Source: Nephrocerus scutellatus (taxonomy: Eukaryota > Arthropoda > Insecta > Diptera > Pipunculidae). From it: 64,000 nt of DNA. Shown here piece by piece: positions 35,301 to 41,489 of this stretch. The stretch is taken from positions 96,756,333-96,820,332 of the forward strand of contig OX352761.1 in assembly GCA_947095585.1 (NCBI GenBank), in the 5' to 3' direction. Made by a program: the position numbers and the translations under genes. The stretch's first letter is position 1, and each line of letters opens with the position of its first letter. The notes below the pieces were generated by a model. That model ran no database searches. It worked only from the letters and a program-made list of their open reading frames with translations, and was not told where the DNA came from.

Positions 35301-35800
35301 TGGTAATACTCACCGTAGCCGGTAAAACTTGTTGGCCACTAAATCGCTGGGAATATGAAACTATAGGCGAACCGTACGGTAATTGTGGTGCTTCTCCGTG
35401 GAACACGACACGATCACAGTCCATTGCTACAGCACCAAGTTGTCCCGTCGGTCCGAACGGTACCACATTGCATCTGTTTCATTGTAGATCGCACATTATA
35501 GAAGGAATTTTTACAGATATTATGCATATTATCGGGCATATCAATGAAACGAAAAAGTTATAAAACAATAATAGTGCGGAAATCAAAAATCAACATTTAA
35601 TTTTATGACTTCAGTCATGCGATCACTTAATGCAATGCAAGCAATGGAATGCGATGATAGACTTACCGGCAGGGAAGCCGCAAGGATGGGCTCAACTCGG
35701 GACATGGCCGCCATGCTTTGATTTGTGATAAATATAACAGTAACAGCAGAAATATGCAGAGGTGTCGTATTCGGGTATTGTTGTATCTTGTGTTGTGCAT
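8774..35800 (-). CDS. atk: Artichoke: leucine-rich-repeat transmembrane protein (seven coding exons)
   Basis: I assembled this gene from splice sites and phase. Coding exons are 35800-35667, 35473-35314, 22154-21891, 12606-12507, 12441-12152, 12086-11940 and 11878-8774, giving about 1399 residues. In order the protein has a signal peptide (hydrophobic core CIFLLLLLYLS), a cysteine LRR N-cap (CPELSPSLRLPCRCNVVPFG), more than 30 leucine-rich repeats of the LxxLxLSxNxI type, an LRR C-cap (HCDCNARALRRWLP, then IECQSP and ELTCDP), one transmembrane helix (LIIGIVGGVVAFIAILIII) and a tail with polyglutamine, ending YIIYPDEKAYR. Drosophila artichoke is an LRR surface/matrix protein reported to be needed for normal sensory-neuron cilia; it is related to chaoptin. 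The N- and C-terminal sequences look like artichoke rather than chaoptin, which is GPI-anchored. The ATG directly follows a splice acceptor, so 5' UTR exon(s) lie further right. The two large introns are filled with transposons. Confidence 0.85.
8862..8955 (-). repeat. atk: CAG/CAA polyglutamine repeat in atk
   Basis: Mixed CAG and CAA codons give an uninterrupted glutamine run of close to 30 residues, followed by a short His/Gln mix, in the cytoplasmic tail. The antisense strand shows a spurious polyleucine/valine frame. Confidence 0.9.
11940..12086 (-). CDS. atk: atk coding exon 6
   Basis: The acceptor is TGACTAACAG, the donor is GTGAGT, and both ends are phase 0. It encodes HLDYTLLQVVRGLETLDLSR to LDLSLNSLRT, two LRRs. 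Confidence 0.85.
12152..12441 (-). CDS. atk: atk coding exon 5
   Basis: The acceptor is CCATTTAG, and the joined codon ACA gives TILRYEAFMAQSNLEIIDLR. The donor GTAAGT lies after SSNMLA. It encodes four LRRs. An apparent in-frame continuation beyond NMLA is intron. Confidence 0.85.
12507..12606 (-). CDS. atk: atk coding exon 4
   Basis: The acceptor is TTTTTTCAG and the donor is GTGAGT; the exon is 100 bases and ends in phase 1. It encodes EFYMDRNSLSAVPSNSLNG, then PEVLKHLSLKHNHI, continuing the LRR rhythm from exon 3. Confidence 0.8.
12970..13086 (-). repeat. D1 repeat copy c (truncated)
   Basis: It begins with TTTTTAAATTCTCTATATTA, ACTTCGCGT and a (GTTC)n patch at 13020-13037. It continues to CCGATTTTATCGAAATGTG and TATTTCCGGTGATAACACTT, then ends. 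It lies in atk intron 3. Confidence 0.65.
13490..13559 (+). repeat. D1 repeat copy d, left part (split by LINE J)
   Basis: The phrase TATGGAAGTCCCTCGACCCT, then GGGGCCCGCTCACAACC, runs into TAGAAAGTGTTGT, where LINE J is inserted. The same repeat resumes at 18583 with the duplicated 13 bases. Confidence 0.7.
13547..13559. repeat. Target-site duplication of LINE J (3' side)
   Basis: TAGAAAGTGTTGT directly precedes the T run that is the element's poly(A) tail in reverse. It is identical to 18583-18595. Confidence 0.9.
13943..17186 (-). pseudogene. LINE J ORF2: endonuclease / reverse transcriptase
   Basis: An open frame of 985 codons runs 17186-14229. The apurinic-endonuclease domain occupies about residues 14-250: LRIAALNVNSI, LLLSETKLNAKHK, AGDLNAKHQAWLD and YDSDHNAIL. 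The reverse transcriptase follows: NKPSSGLDNIPNIVLKHLP, DPTNYRPISLMPNIGKVFE, NQFGFKRNHSTVHAVTK, CLVDIEKAFDTVW, GLPQGTVTAPILFNIYI, then the catalytic YADD at about residues 758-761. The C-terminal thumb (AFIRPIITYACPIWW) comes next. Near 14245 a one-base shift moves the tail into another frame, which continues GAFYPNPGYFRNTLESGF to a stop at 13943. This makes the element's full protein about 95 residues longer. The ATG at 17186 overlaps the end of ORF1 by 26 bases. Confidence 0.85.
17161..18524 (-). pseudogene. LINE J ORF1: gag-like CCHC zinc-knuckle protein, broken
   Basis: The ATG at 18524 starts MSSPPPMEGAEALSPMKWIN, followed by a lysine-rich stretch. Codon 55 is TGA (18360-18362), after which the same frame continues to about 17850. 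A one-base shift there moves the frame into YRGHTPEEVLEEL, continuing through the PRE-type domain to three zinc knuckles (CHRCQRFGHTSSNC, CVKCQNSHEPGKC, CVLCGKAGHPASWRGC) and a tail with LAERLQSKKKAAQQKA. The stop is at 17161. This is the standard nucleic-acid-binding ORF1 of Jockey-type elements, which packages element RNA. Two lesions make it non-functional. Confidence 0.8.
18583..18595. repeat. Target-site duplication of LINE J (5' side)
   Basis: This is an identical copy of 13547-13559. Its boundary fixes the 5' end of the element at 18582. Confidence 0.9.
18583..18745 (+). repeat. D1 repeat copy d, right part
   Basis: It resumes with TAGAAAGTGTTGTCATTGAA, then AAATAAAATGGAGTGGATTA, AAAATTGATCACAAC, a short (CAGC)n patch and an eroded terminal tract. 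Together with 13490-13559 it makes one D1 copy that predates LINE J. Confidence 0.65.
19030..19480 (+). mobile_element. Possible solo LTR with RNA polymerase II promoter signals
   Basis: TATAAAAG at 19238-19245 lies about 30 bases before the initiator-like ATTCATTAGG (about 19265-19274). A T-rich stretch with AATTAAAG (about 19350) and TTTTATTTGC follows. This order is that of a fly LTR (U3, TATA, Inr, R, poly(A)). I could not define the two ends or a target duplication, so it may instead be a cryptic promoter in the atk intron. Confidence 0.35.
19500..19605 (-). repeat. D1 repeat copy e (truncated)
   Basis: GTGATCAATTTTTAGACC, CCCGATTTTATTCAAACTTT, GCACACATGTGTATCTCCGA and ACAACACTTTCTATTAAA match D1 in reverse. 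No terminal tract is present. Confidence 0.6.
19735..20222 (-). pseudogene. LINE fragment with RNase H-like region
   Basis: Minus-strand pieces read VCWTALDKTGNREKLIEVQR, SAALDIIFNLTPVNFFSRQE and, further on, LNHCSVLQAELMAFKEALSW LK with NVISAKDIRIF. The last is the start of an RNase H domain of the R1/LOA/I type of LINE. The frames are broken. A second decayed copy of the same region lies at 55240-55710. Confidence 0.6.
20226..20496 (-). mobile_element. tRNA-derived SINE, copy 1
   Basis: In reverse it begins GTGGGCGCCGTGGCTCAGTG (A-box-like) with a B-box-like GGTTCATAGTTCTAATCC. A body follows that is shared with 31195-31455 and 41490-41760 (TTTCACTGTGTCCCACCTCT, CGCGAATGGGTGACAAACG, TAGGTCCCTTCCATTTGTGT). 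It ends in a (TTA)n tail. No clear target duplication is visible. Confidence 0.7.
20500..21885. other. atk intron sequence without recognised features
   Basis: It is AT-rich. The fragment CCGAGGGCTCCCATATAATT at about 20870 is a D1-like scrap. Otherwise I see no gene, RNA or terminal structure. Confidence 0.5.
21891..22154 (-). CDS. atk: atk coding exon 3 (first LRRs)
   Basis: The acceptor is TTTGCAG, the donor is GTTCGT, and both ends are phase 0. It encodes AFGTLKLPIERLNLSNNLIR to KGCEKLQ, about three LRRs. It is isolated between introns of about 13.2 kb (to exon 2) and 9.3 kb (to exon 4). Confidence 0.85.
22212..22480 (-). repeat. D2 repeat copy 2
   Basis: This is the reverse of the 5893-6190 repeat: a TACTTTTACTTTGTTTTACA end, GACTCATGGTAAATCTGC in reverse, a (GTCT)n patch at 22336-22350, then ATCGGGATGAAAATTCATTT and TTAAGCTTTTTACATAAATT. 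The tetranucleotide patch is again in the middle. Confidence 0.6.
22580..22660 (+). repeat. Short repeat shared with 33085-33160
   Basis: ATATACATTTACTGAAGATT, CCGGTC and, after a gap, GCCCACACCTC occur here and near 33090-33150 in the same orientation. It is a small piece of an unidentified dispersed element. Confidence 0.5.
22765..25720 (+). pseudogene. LINE C: decayed non-LTR retrotransposon
   Basis: An endonuclease region (LEVLGLSEVRWPGVGEKRTS at about 22815, then HHANGVGFLLSKAAKRSQ) is followed by RT motifs: SGKAAGNDNIYAELLQADVE (about 24155), NCENWRGITLLNTINKVISS (about 24330), NEQARFRQNRSCNDQINTLR and LEDLDYGDDICLLSQSLDDM (about 24825). The C-terminal region is WKVTESIARRLQVFVNKCLR, RRVGRLSKTWKRAIEEEARS and NRVRWQAFVEAIWS, ending at 25584. 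AATAAAG with a T run near 25700 may mark the 3' end. At least five frame breaks show it is dead. The endonuclease resembles the RTE/craniofacial-development-protein-2-like type, but I leave the clade open. It sits in atk intron 2 on the opposite strand to the gene. Confidence 0.75.
25721..26135. other. AT-rich DNA between LINE fragments
   Basis: No feature I can support. One open frame (25926-26132) lacks any recognisable similarity. Confidence 0.4.
26136..26355 (+). pseudogene. Jockey-type RT scrap related to LINE J
   Basis: VCEEEQIIPQSQFWLKKTIR, then LRQLISNVSWHRNDN, aligns with the LINE J segment CETNEIIPRNQFGFKRNHS to SDVNWHLNDKRN. It runs directly into a different LINE at about 26360, so this is a nested or rearranged junction. 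Confidence 0.55.
26356..28020 (+). pseudogene. LINE D: RTE-like non-LTR retrotransposon remnant
   Basis: The endonuclease part reads TEDSPDEEDEDEFFESVERE, YDVKIILGGMNAKIGREP and TNENGQRVIEMAASNNLFVA. The linker AYLNADLKSILQRWEEHF-like region lies at about 26870, an RT piece KKGDITTCSNYRGITLLSTA at about 27105, and a C-terminal piece INESKTKYMLATSANRRPKI, FSNYLGSTVVADN and MVIPVLTYGC at about 27675-27970. Many stops and shifts are present. Confidence 0.7.
28021..29290. other. atk intron 2 sequence without recognised genes
   Basis: An A-rich simple run lies at 28320-28360. The rest is anonymous AT-rich DNA. The short ORFs have no recognisable motifs. Confidence 0.4.
29299..29326. repeat. Long T homopolymer
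   Basis: More than 20 consecutive T follow GTCAGTTTGTCTG and precede the GGATGGATGGATGA patch. It is probably a retroelement tail or a microsatellite end. Confidence 0.6.
29299..30345 (-). pseudogene. LINE E: 3' fragment of a Jockey-type retrotransposon
   Basis: The minus-strand frame 30138-29607 reads SQCLGFIRRCNFCFTPSEVL, YKSYVRPILEFNSYVWGGAP, LVHLDGVQNRVIRLIND and SLDTLEHRRNVGAISVFYKF, ending SMWNQLVEHVFP. This is the C-terminal part of ORF2. A T run at 29520-29542 is a likely poly(A) tail. The phrase TGAATGACTTACGTCACGGC, AATAAG occurs at 29347 and again, as TGAATGACTTGGGCCACGGC, at 30310. It is therefore a repeat bracketing the fragment. Confidence 0.7.
30130..30500. repeat. D4-like repeat with GT-rich tail
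   Basis: ACTCGAAGACCGCTCAGCCA, ATATAGCTGAAACTTTGTGA is the common insect repeat core (compare 2926-2945). G-rich TGGTGGGGACG-type DNA follows at 30190-30260 and again at 30400-30485. Confidence 0.45.
30541..31190. other. atk intron 2, no recognised feature
   Basis: Anonymous AT-rich sequence. I see no gene or repeat structure. Confidence 0.4.
31195..31455 (-). mobile_element. tRNA-derived SINE, copy 2
   Basis: It shares the SINE body with 20226-20496 and 41490-41760 (CTTCTCACGACCATTCGAGC, TTTGGCACACAAATGGAAGG, TATTACTCTCGGACATTTGT, AGCAAGAGGTGGGACCGTGA). The reverse-strand head GCGCTGTGGTTTTAGTGGTT and GGTGTTCGAGGTTCC look like degenerate A and B boxes. Confidence 0.65.
31456..32080. other. 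atk intron 2, no recognised feature
   Basis: AT-rich sequence without recognised elements. Confidence 0.4.
32083..33085 (+). pseudogene. Tigger/pogo-type DNA transposon remnant
   Basis: CAGCAATACCTCGATTAGTC at about 32072-32091 resembles a Tigger terminal repeat. A decayed CENP-B-like region (about 32770-32860, encoding SLYNELKSPDGDAVDTEENE) precedes MASCGWFFRFKQRTGIHNVC, TVGESVSADKKIFNIDETGL, FWKKFLPGYKISKDLLTLLL and GGNAVGDF at 32861-33072. The DETG segment carries the first catalytic Asp of the DDE transposase. The rest of the catalytic domain and the right terminus are missing. A G-rich minisatellite occupies its 5' part. Confidence 0.7.
32205..32620 (+). repeat. Degenerate G-rich minisatellite
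   Basis: About 20 imperfect units of roughly 18-24 bases share the pattern GGGGGTTTTAAGGGNGTCTT, with G runs of 3-5 on the plus strand. The mirror-sense version (C-rich on plus) is at 40680-40905. Confidence 0.7.
33085..33160 (+). repeat. Short repeat shared with 22580-22660
   Basis: ATATACATTTACTGAAGATT, CCGGTC and GGCCACACCTCC match the 22.6-kb copy in the same orientation. Confidence 0.5.
33542..33775 (+). repeat. Tandem duplication, about 102-base period
   Basis: TTTTTCACGCGTCCAAACCG, GTTTTT..GCTAAATCGAGA, AGAAGCAGAAAT, then GTTCGCTG, GCAGTAAATAACAAA and GACAT occur twice in direct order starting at 33542 and 33644. The second unit has a short insertion. Confidence 0.8.
34050..34530 (-). 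pseudogene. LINE A fragment (C-terminus)
   Basis: The minus strand encodes FISPKLEYNCHIL, SGAPITTLHQLDRIQNRAIK, LIGDENIAKSIDSLEHRRNV, SCLVLFYSFFHQQCSRQIAS and TVKFSDSFFSR. It is closely related to 4355-4741. Confidence 0.7.
34531..35313. other. atk intron 2 proximal to exon 2
   Basis: Anonymous AT-rich DNA. No repeat termini or coding signal are seen. Confidence 0.45.
35314..35473 (-). CDS. atk: atk coding exon 2 (LRR N-cap)
   Basis: The acceptor is GAAACAG and the donor is GTGAGT. It joins exon 1 in phase 2 to complete CRCNVVPFGPTGQLGAVAMD and continues CDRVVFHGEAPQLPYG to VLPAT. A plus-strand ORF over the same DNA is an antisense shadow. Confidence 0.85.
35667..35800 (-). CDS. atk: atk coding exon 1 (signal peptide, start of LRR N-cap)
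   Basis: The ATG at 35800 follows TTCTCGTTGCAG, so the initiator codon is the first base of an internal exon. The peptide starts MHNTRYNNTRIRH, then a leucine-rich signal core and SQIKAWRPCPELSPSLRLPC. The donor GTAAGT at 35661-35666 leaves phase 2. Confidence 0.85.
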
Positions 35801-36590
35801 CTGCAACGAGAAATAAATATCAAATTAACAATAAATTTGAATGAACCGCTATATTTTTGAATAATCTATTTTATAAATTTGTCTAAAAACGATAGTATAG
35901 AACATGCAAGATTTTTTTTAAAGTAGAGAGCAATTTTCTATTTTTGTGGTATGTAAATATGAGCATAAAGGTATAAGCATACAAAGCTTATAGTTCTATG
36001 TATATTTCTTCTCTAACCAAAAATTTTAAAAGAAATAAACGTATGTTTGTATGTTTGAATGTTTGTATGTTTCTATATTTGTATGTTTGTATGTTTTATA
36101 TTATATTACATATTTATTTATATTAGTGTCGATCCCATAGGCTGAGATATATACTGATTATAAGTACCGCTATTGTTAGGTGGTTTGAATGGTTACGTGT
36201 TTGCCGGTGTCAAATTTTACAACCATGCAACGCCGGGCACTCAACAGCGATGCCAATTATAAGCCAAAATATTTTAATTATTCGTTATTGTTTTGTTGTT
36301 TGGTCTATTTTGTGGTTTTCCATTCGACAGTAAATCTGTAAAGCATTCCTAAACTCTGGGCGGCGTGAATACTGATATTGGTCGCAAAATTAGGCAAGAG
36401 GCAAAAATAACCGCAAGTTGAATGTAGTGGTAAATTGTAAATTGTATGGTTAGTGACGTATACACGTCATTGTTTGTTCTTTTCTTTTTTGACACAAATT
36501 CCAGTCATAACTACAATGTTGGCGTTAGGAAATTAGGGAGAGGAAAAGATGAGATGTCTATGCACGCGTGTCTTAAATGACTGCAGATCT
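35801..36590. other. Upstream of atk coding exon 1
   Basis: The 3' splice site before the ATG lies at 35801-35816. A (GTATGTTT)n-like patch at 36040-36100 and a D4-type scrap with CAACGCCGGGCAC (about 36228) follow. atk 5' UTR exons are not identifiable here. Confidence 0.45.
36110..36245 (-). repeat. D4-like repeat scrap
   Basis: Its ends resemble the terminal phrases of 41761-41945 (ATTAGTGTCGATCCC, ACTGATTATAAGTACC and ACCATGCAACGCCGGGCAC), the latter being a common rolling-circle-like repeat end. Confidence 0.35.
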
Positions 36591-38195
36591 TACCAATGCG
36601 GAAACACAGAATCAGGCAATTTATTCCACATAACTAGTGTGCGGCTAAACAAGTAATCTCTGAATTGGTTAGTACGTCCGAAGAGAGGCTTAATGATGGA
36701 CCCGAGGGCTCGAGTTGAGGCACGGGTATTACGGACAGGTTCCAGAATGGGTGGGATGCATCTGGATATCTCTTTTGAATAATGCTTGTGAAAAAAAGCG
36801 ATAAAACAGGGACAAGCAGGAAACATTCCTACGACGTTCAAGCGATTCCGGTGTTTTCGCGATATTTACGTCGCCAAAAAGTTTTAACGCGCGGTTTTGA
36901 ATTCTGTCTGATTTTGAGGGCACCTGCCCAGACAATGCAGTTGTATTCAAGTTAAAGGCGAATATACGCCTTGTAAATAGTAGCCAGATCTGAAGGAGTG
37001 AAATACTTCTTGCACCGTTTTAGGAAACCTAAACATTTCGCAGCATTCTTGGCGATGGCAAATATGTGGTCGTTCCAACGAAGCTTCTTGTTGACGCACA
37101 TACCTAGAATTGAGAGTTGTTCAGTTTCTTTAATGCAAGACCCATTCATGGATAAAGGTTGCGGGTTTAAATTACGCTTGGACGACAGAAGACAGCATTG
37201 GGTTTTAGAAGCGTTAAATTAAATTCTATTATGTAGTCCCCACCTTGTTATCCTGTCAAAGCCAGAATTAAACGTGCTTAACATACGTTGTTGTTCAAGT
37301 TCCACTTGCGATGTTGAGGGGCGTGCAGAGAAATCATATGAAAAGCTAAGAGTGCTGTCGTCGGCGAAAGAATGTATTGGATTAGAAGTAGCGAATAGGA
37401 ATCATTAATGAAAATGAGAAAGAGTGTCGGAGACATAACAGAGCCTTGTGGAACACCGGCGTTTATGCGGTGAACATTGGATTTGAAACCGTCCAATACG
37501 TCCAGGGCCTTATCAATTACATAAGCATTCATTTTCGACAAAAGGGCTTGATGCCAGACTCTGTCAAATGCCTTGGAAATATCGAGTGCCACAACTATGC
37601 TTTCACCAAATTTGTGAATATACGATTCCATGACATTTTCTCGAAAAACATTTGCTCGAACGTAATTTTTTGGTAAAATAAATAACCGAAAAATTTTAAA
37701 AAAAACTCACGTTTCGCGAACAAAAATTACTCGCGATAGTTTTTAGAAGGATGAAAACATAGACCATTTAGTTTTCGAGAAAATGTTTTTCTAGCAAATG
37801 TTCTTCGAGCAAATGTTTTTCGAGTAAGTGTCTGGGTACCGAATATACTGGTTCCATTTTTCAGTGAGATATGCCATCAGGTCACCTGTAGAACGTTGCC
37901 TATGAAAACCGTACTGCTGGTCGCTAAGGATTTCACGTGATTAAAGGTATTACGATTATTACGATTGATCAGGGTTTCCAGTTTCCATGACCTTGGAAAG
38001 TATAGATGTTAGCGCAATGGGTCGGTACGAGGAAAGAGATGACGTTTCGCCTTTTTTAGGAACAGGCTGTATAAAAGCTGTTTTCCAATTTCTTGGGACA
38101 TTATCTGAGAAGCCGAATATAGATGTTTATCATTCGGAAGGCTTGTCACTTTCAAGATCAATCAAAGTAGCCATGCTGTTGCCTATTATTTAAAG
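36590..38195 (-). pseudogene. LINE A fragment (RT and C-terminus)
   Basis: On the minus strand, in order: NVPRNWKTAFIQP-like RT start (about 38110), IVVALDISKAFDRVWHQALL (about 37590), INAGVPQGSVMSPTLFLIFI (about 37450), a frameshifted FADD region (about 37370), LSILGMCVNKKLRWNDHIFA, KCLGFLKRCKKYFTPSDLAT, RIQNRALKLFGDVNIAKTPE, SLERRRNVSCLSLFYRFF and VMWNKLPDSVFPHW. A 37.68-37.83 kb insertion of short TTTTTCGAGNAAATG-like repeats interrupts it. It is not functional. Confidence 0.75.
37640..37835 (+). repeat. Short tandem repeat, TTTTTCGAGCAAATG-like unit
   Basis: Units such as TTTTCGAGAAAATG, TTTTTCTAGCAAATG, TTCTTCGAGCAAATG and TTTTTCGAGTAAGTG follow each other at 37772-37831, with related units at 37635-37660. 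Confidence 0.55.
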
Positions 38196-38204
38196 GATCC
38201 AAAA

Positions 38205-38605
38205 ATGTATGGGAACAATTACAAAGGAATTGTCTCCACGACCTTTACAGCAACGGGCAGACGAGAAATTGCCATACTAGCCTCCAATTCAGATGTTTCG
38301 ACAGCTAAAATCAGAGAAGCAGCGGTGTTACTGCAAGTAACTCTACCGTATTCGTCGTGTGATTCGTAGTGCCAAACAACTCAAGCGACTAAAGCTGAAG
38401 AAAAAAGCACCACTTAATGCTTCGCGAAATTCTATTTAACGCTTACAATTTGCGAAAGACACATGACCTGGGATGTGCAACAAGGAACACGTTCGAATAA
38501 ATGCAAAAAAGATGTATTTTCTGACGAAAAAAAGTTTCATTTAGATGGACTGGATGGCTATAACTTTTGCTTCCACGATCTAAGAAAAGAGGAGCTTTTT
38601 AATTT
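38205..38605 (+). pseudogene. Tc1-like transposase remnant
   Basis: The frames read GRREIAILASNSDVSTAKIR (helix-turn-helix region), then RQLKRLKLKKK-like basic DNA, KTHMTWDVQQGTRSNKCKKD, VFSDEKKFHLDGLDGYNFCF and HDLRKEE. The SDEKKFxLDG motif is the region around a catalytic Asp of Tc1/mariner DDE transposases. There are several stops and shifts, and the C-terminal half is absent. It abuts a LINE endonuclease at about 38605. Confidence 0.7.
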
Positions 38606-39020
38606 TAATGTTCACAATGATACTTGGCTAACCTTTTCGAATGGTTGAGATCAAACAGGTGAAATCGCAGAACTATTTTTAAATATCAATCTTCTCACCC
38701 AACTAGTCGATAAGCCAACTAGATATCCCGATACATCTGGTCAATCACCTCACCTATTTTTAACTTATATGCCAGATAAATATTCAATTGATTTATCTGC
38801 CCCATTAAGTCTTTCCGACTACGCTCTGGTAATAGCCAAATTTTGAATTAGCCCAGCCCTAGTGGAGCCAAATCGTAAAAGGCTTCTCTAGCACTTCAAA
38901 AATGCTAAGTGGAATCAATTTTATAGCTCATATGATTATTCAACCTGCTTTTCCAACAATAATGCTGATATAGCTACGCAACCATTTTGCAAGGCATTGA
39001 AAATTGCATTCCTTCATCCT
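38605..39020 (+). pseudogene. LINE endonuclease scrap (LINE A type)
   Basis: FNVHNDTWLTFSNG, then EIAELFLNINLLTQLVDKPT, RYPDTSGQSPHLFLTYMPDK and a SDYALVIAKF tail resemble the endonuclease end of Jockey-like elements. A linker-like segment follows to about 39015. Confidence 0.6.
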
Positions 39021-39087
39021 TTAAGAAGAGTTAAAATAAGGGGTTTAATGAAAAATGGAAATCAGCAGTCGCTAGTCGCTATTGTCA

Positions 39088-39222
39088 TAGGAAATACAGA
39101 TGTGTGCAAAGTTTGAATAAGATCGGACTTTAGGAAGTGTGTTAAAAATTGATTCTGCCCACCAGACAGCCAGCAAGCCACGGGCACGCGATGTTCATAT
39201 AGAGAATTTAAAAAGGCTTTTA
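39088..39222 (+). repeat. D1 repeat copy f (3' end only)
   Basis: It contains TAGGAAATACAGATGTGTGC, TTTGAATAAGATCGGACTTT, GTGTGTTAAAAATTGATTCT, a (CAGC)n-like patch with CCACGGGCACGCGATGTTCA, and TATAGAGAATTTAAAAAGGC. Confidence 0.7.
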
Positions 39223-39726
39223 CATAATTTTAATGTGATTCACATAAAGCAAATATTTACCATTATTATTAACATTTTTAAAAATTATTCCAATAGATTG
39301 CTAATACACCCCAGTATATTTTCTTCAATCTTCCAATATAATTTCAATCCATGTGAGAGAGAGAGTTTCGCTTCTTCGGTTGCAGTGAAGAAGGAAATAG
39401 ACGAAAATGCAAAAGTGAACTTTTTAACCCAAAAGCAATTTTTATTAGCGGCGAATATAGAGAACAAAATGACCGCGCAGTTGGTGTGGAAAACAATAAT
39501 TATGAGGTGAGTCTTCAGTGTACATTACACCATCACCATGTACGCGAAGAAAAAGTGCACAAAATTTCCGCATTTTGAAATGTTATTCAAGTAGCGTGCA
39601 AATTTTTGTCTGGATTTTTTCTGTTATTTGTGTTGTAATGGAATTTGCGTAACAGCTTTGTTACGACGAACTGATTAAAATGATCATGGAAAAATCATGG
39701 TGCTGCTGTAATGTTTGCTAGTATAG

Positions 39727-39965
39727 TATAGTATAGTATTTTTACGAACGGTACGAACAAGTCAAAAAAAGTCCTACATACCCAATTTCAAACAAATCGC
39801 TTGAGAAATGGCTTAGTTCCAAAAATTCCAAACCCTAATAACCATATCCCAGAATTTCCATAAGAACAAGTCTTATATAGTCGCATCTTAGTCCTACATA
39901 CTGAATTTCACACAAATCGCTTGAAAAATTACTTAGTTCCCAAAATTAAAAAATGTAACGCAACT
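39727..39965 (-). repeat. Tandem repeat family T, minus-orientation copy
   Basis: Two units share AGTCCTACATACCCAATTTC, AAACAAATCGCTTGAGAAAT, GGCTTAGTTCC and ATTTCCATAAGAACAAGTCT. They are the reverse complement of the units at 42490-42835. A TATAG microsatellite (39721-39740) is at the left edge. Confidence 0.75.
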
Positions 39966-40197
39966 ATGTGACCAATAATGTGACTCAAAATAGCAACACA
40001 AATTATTTTTAATACCGTACTATATTTTCTCCTCACCACCGATAAAGTAGTTTCACTTCAAAATTTTTTGAAGTCAAAATTACGTGAAACGCCGAGAAAA
40101 ATATTTTCTGGGTTCTTTAATTTATTTTCTGGACAATTTTTTATTAAAAACATGTTAGCTAAAAAAACCATTTTTAATTTAAAACGTTTAAAACTAG

Positions 40198-40415
40198 TGT
40201 TGTGCGTAGTAGTTTGCTTTGATCTGAAACAAATTGCAAACTCGCGTTGAATTATTTTTTTTTTTTGCGATTTGTATTCTTTTTTTTTTGTGATTTGTCA
40301 ATGTTCATCCAGTTCTGAGCTATGTTTAAAGCTTTAAGTCTCTAGTTCAATGGGAAGTTATAAATTTCCACCCGCACAGACAGACATACACGAAAGCGAG
40401 CTAATAAAAACGTTT
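40198..40415 (-). repeat. D3 repeat copy 1
   Basis: It contains TGCGTAGTAGTTTGCTTTGA, TCTGAAACAAATTGCAAACT, CAATGTTCATCCAGTTCTGA, GCTATGTTTAAAGCTTTAAG, a short CAGACAGACA patch and AAGCGAGCTAATAAAAACG. The patch again lies near one end. Related copies are at 59135-59290 and 60066-60130. Confidence 0.65.
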
Positions 40416-40679
40416 TAAAAAGTGATTGAAAGCTTAATATGGATGCTAAAAATCCATAGGAGTGGAATGATAAGAGGAGTATAAACGGATATAGTAAATA
40501 CGATCGAAAAAATTTTATCGCGCGACAGGATATATACAACAGCACAGTATAGTTGAGTTCACTGCACAACAAAATATCACATCTGGGTAAATAAACATGC
40601 TCTAGTAATATAAAATAAAGAAATATGTATTAGACTATTAGATTAATTAATTATTAATAATTTTCAAAATATATGAAAA

Positions 40680-40905
40680 AGACCCTCAAAACATTTCCAA
40701 CAGATCCTCCAAAGACTCCCAAAAGACCCTCAAATACCCCCATAAGACACACAAACTACCCCCAAAAAGACTCCCAAAGTCCACCAAAACACTCTCTAAA
40801 GCCCCAAAAAGACCCTCAAAAGACACCCAAAAAGCCGCATAAAAACTCCTAAAAAAATCTCCCAAATACCTTCAAAAGACCCTCAAAAAGGCTTGTACTT
40901 AAAAG
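40680..40905 (-). repeat. Degenerate minisatellite, C-rich on plus strand
   Basis: About ten imperfect units run through this stretch, for example AAAGACCCTCAAAAGACACC and CAAAAAGACTCCCAAAGTCC. It is the opposite-strand counterpart of 32205-32620. Confidence 0.65.
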
Positions 40906-41084
40906 TACAGTTTGAGATCCACTGCATTCAATAACACAAAATCTCTTTTTTACGATATCTTAAAATATTCCTTCTTCTCTTTTCGCTTCCACTTCAAACA
41001 AGTGTAATTTATAGCTCTTTCGATTTGCAGGGAAGTGTTAAAATTTCTCTCTCGTGGTTTTGGTTTAGCGTTCTATTTGCAAAA

Positions 41085-41345
41085 TGTACACAGGGTACAG
41101 TTCGACGCTCGGCAGGCTCCGGTGGGCAGGACACCTAGCTCGCATGAGCGAAGAGGATCCTACTCGGAAAGTCCTATGCGGTAGGATTAATGGAACACTA
41201 CAGCCAGGCCGCCAGGCCTACGCTGGAAAGATGGCGTAGACCAGGATGCCCAGAGTTAAGGGATGGCAAACTGAATGACATCGGCTAGAAACCGAGACCA
41301 GTGGAGATACTTTTTGCGGGAGGCAAAATGTCAAGACTGACATCT
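41085..41345 (+). pseudogene. LINE 3' scrap (RTE/LINE D-like C-terminus)
   Basis: LGRLRWAGHLARMSEEDPTR, KVLCGRINGTLQPGRQAYAG, KMA, then a W..TE..H RLETE pattern form the usual C-terminal segment of LINE-encoded proteins of the RTE-like group. Stops interrupt it. Confidence 0.65.
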
Positions 41346-41473
41346 ATTAACAACAATCGAAATCTCATTTAACACAAACCATTATACTTTGACAGAAGTA
41401 TGATTTTTTTGACATGCAAATGCTTATCGTAAATAAAGTTATGTCAAACGACATGTGCTTATTATGTGTCAAT

Positions 41474-41488
41474 CTATACTAATTATAA
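41474..41488. repeat. Target-site duplication of SINE copy 3, left
   Basis: CTATACTAATTATAA is identical to 41761-41775. Confidence 0.8.
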
Positions 41489-41489
41489 G

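Noticed and set aside
35144..35563. Plus-strand 139-codon ORF
   Set aside because: It overlaps atk exon 2 in antisense. The minus-strand exon has both splice sites and continues the LRR N-cap in phase.
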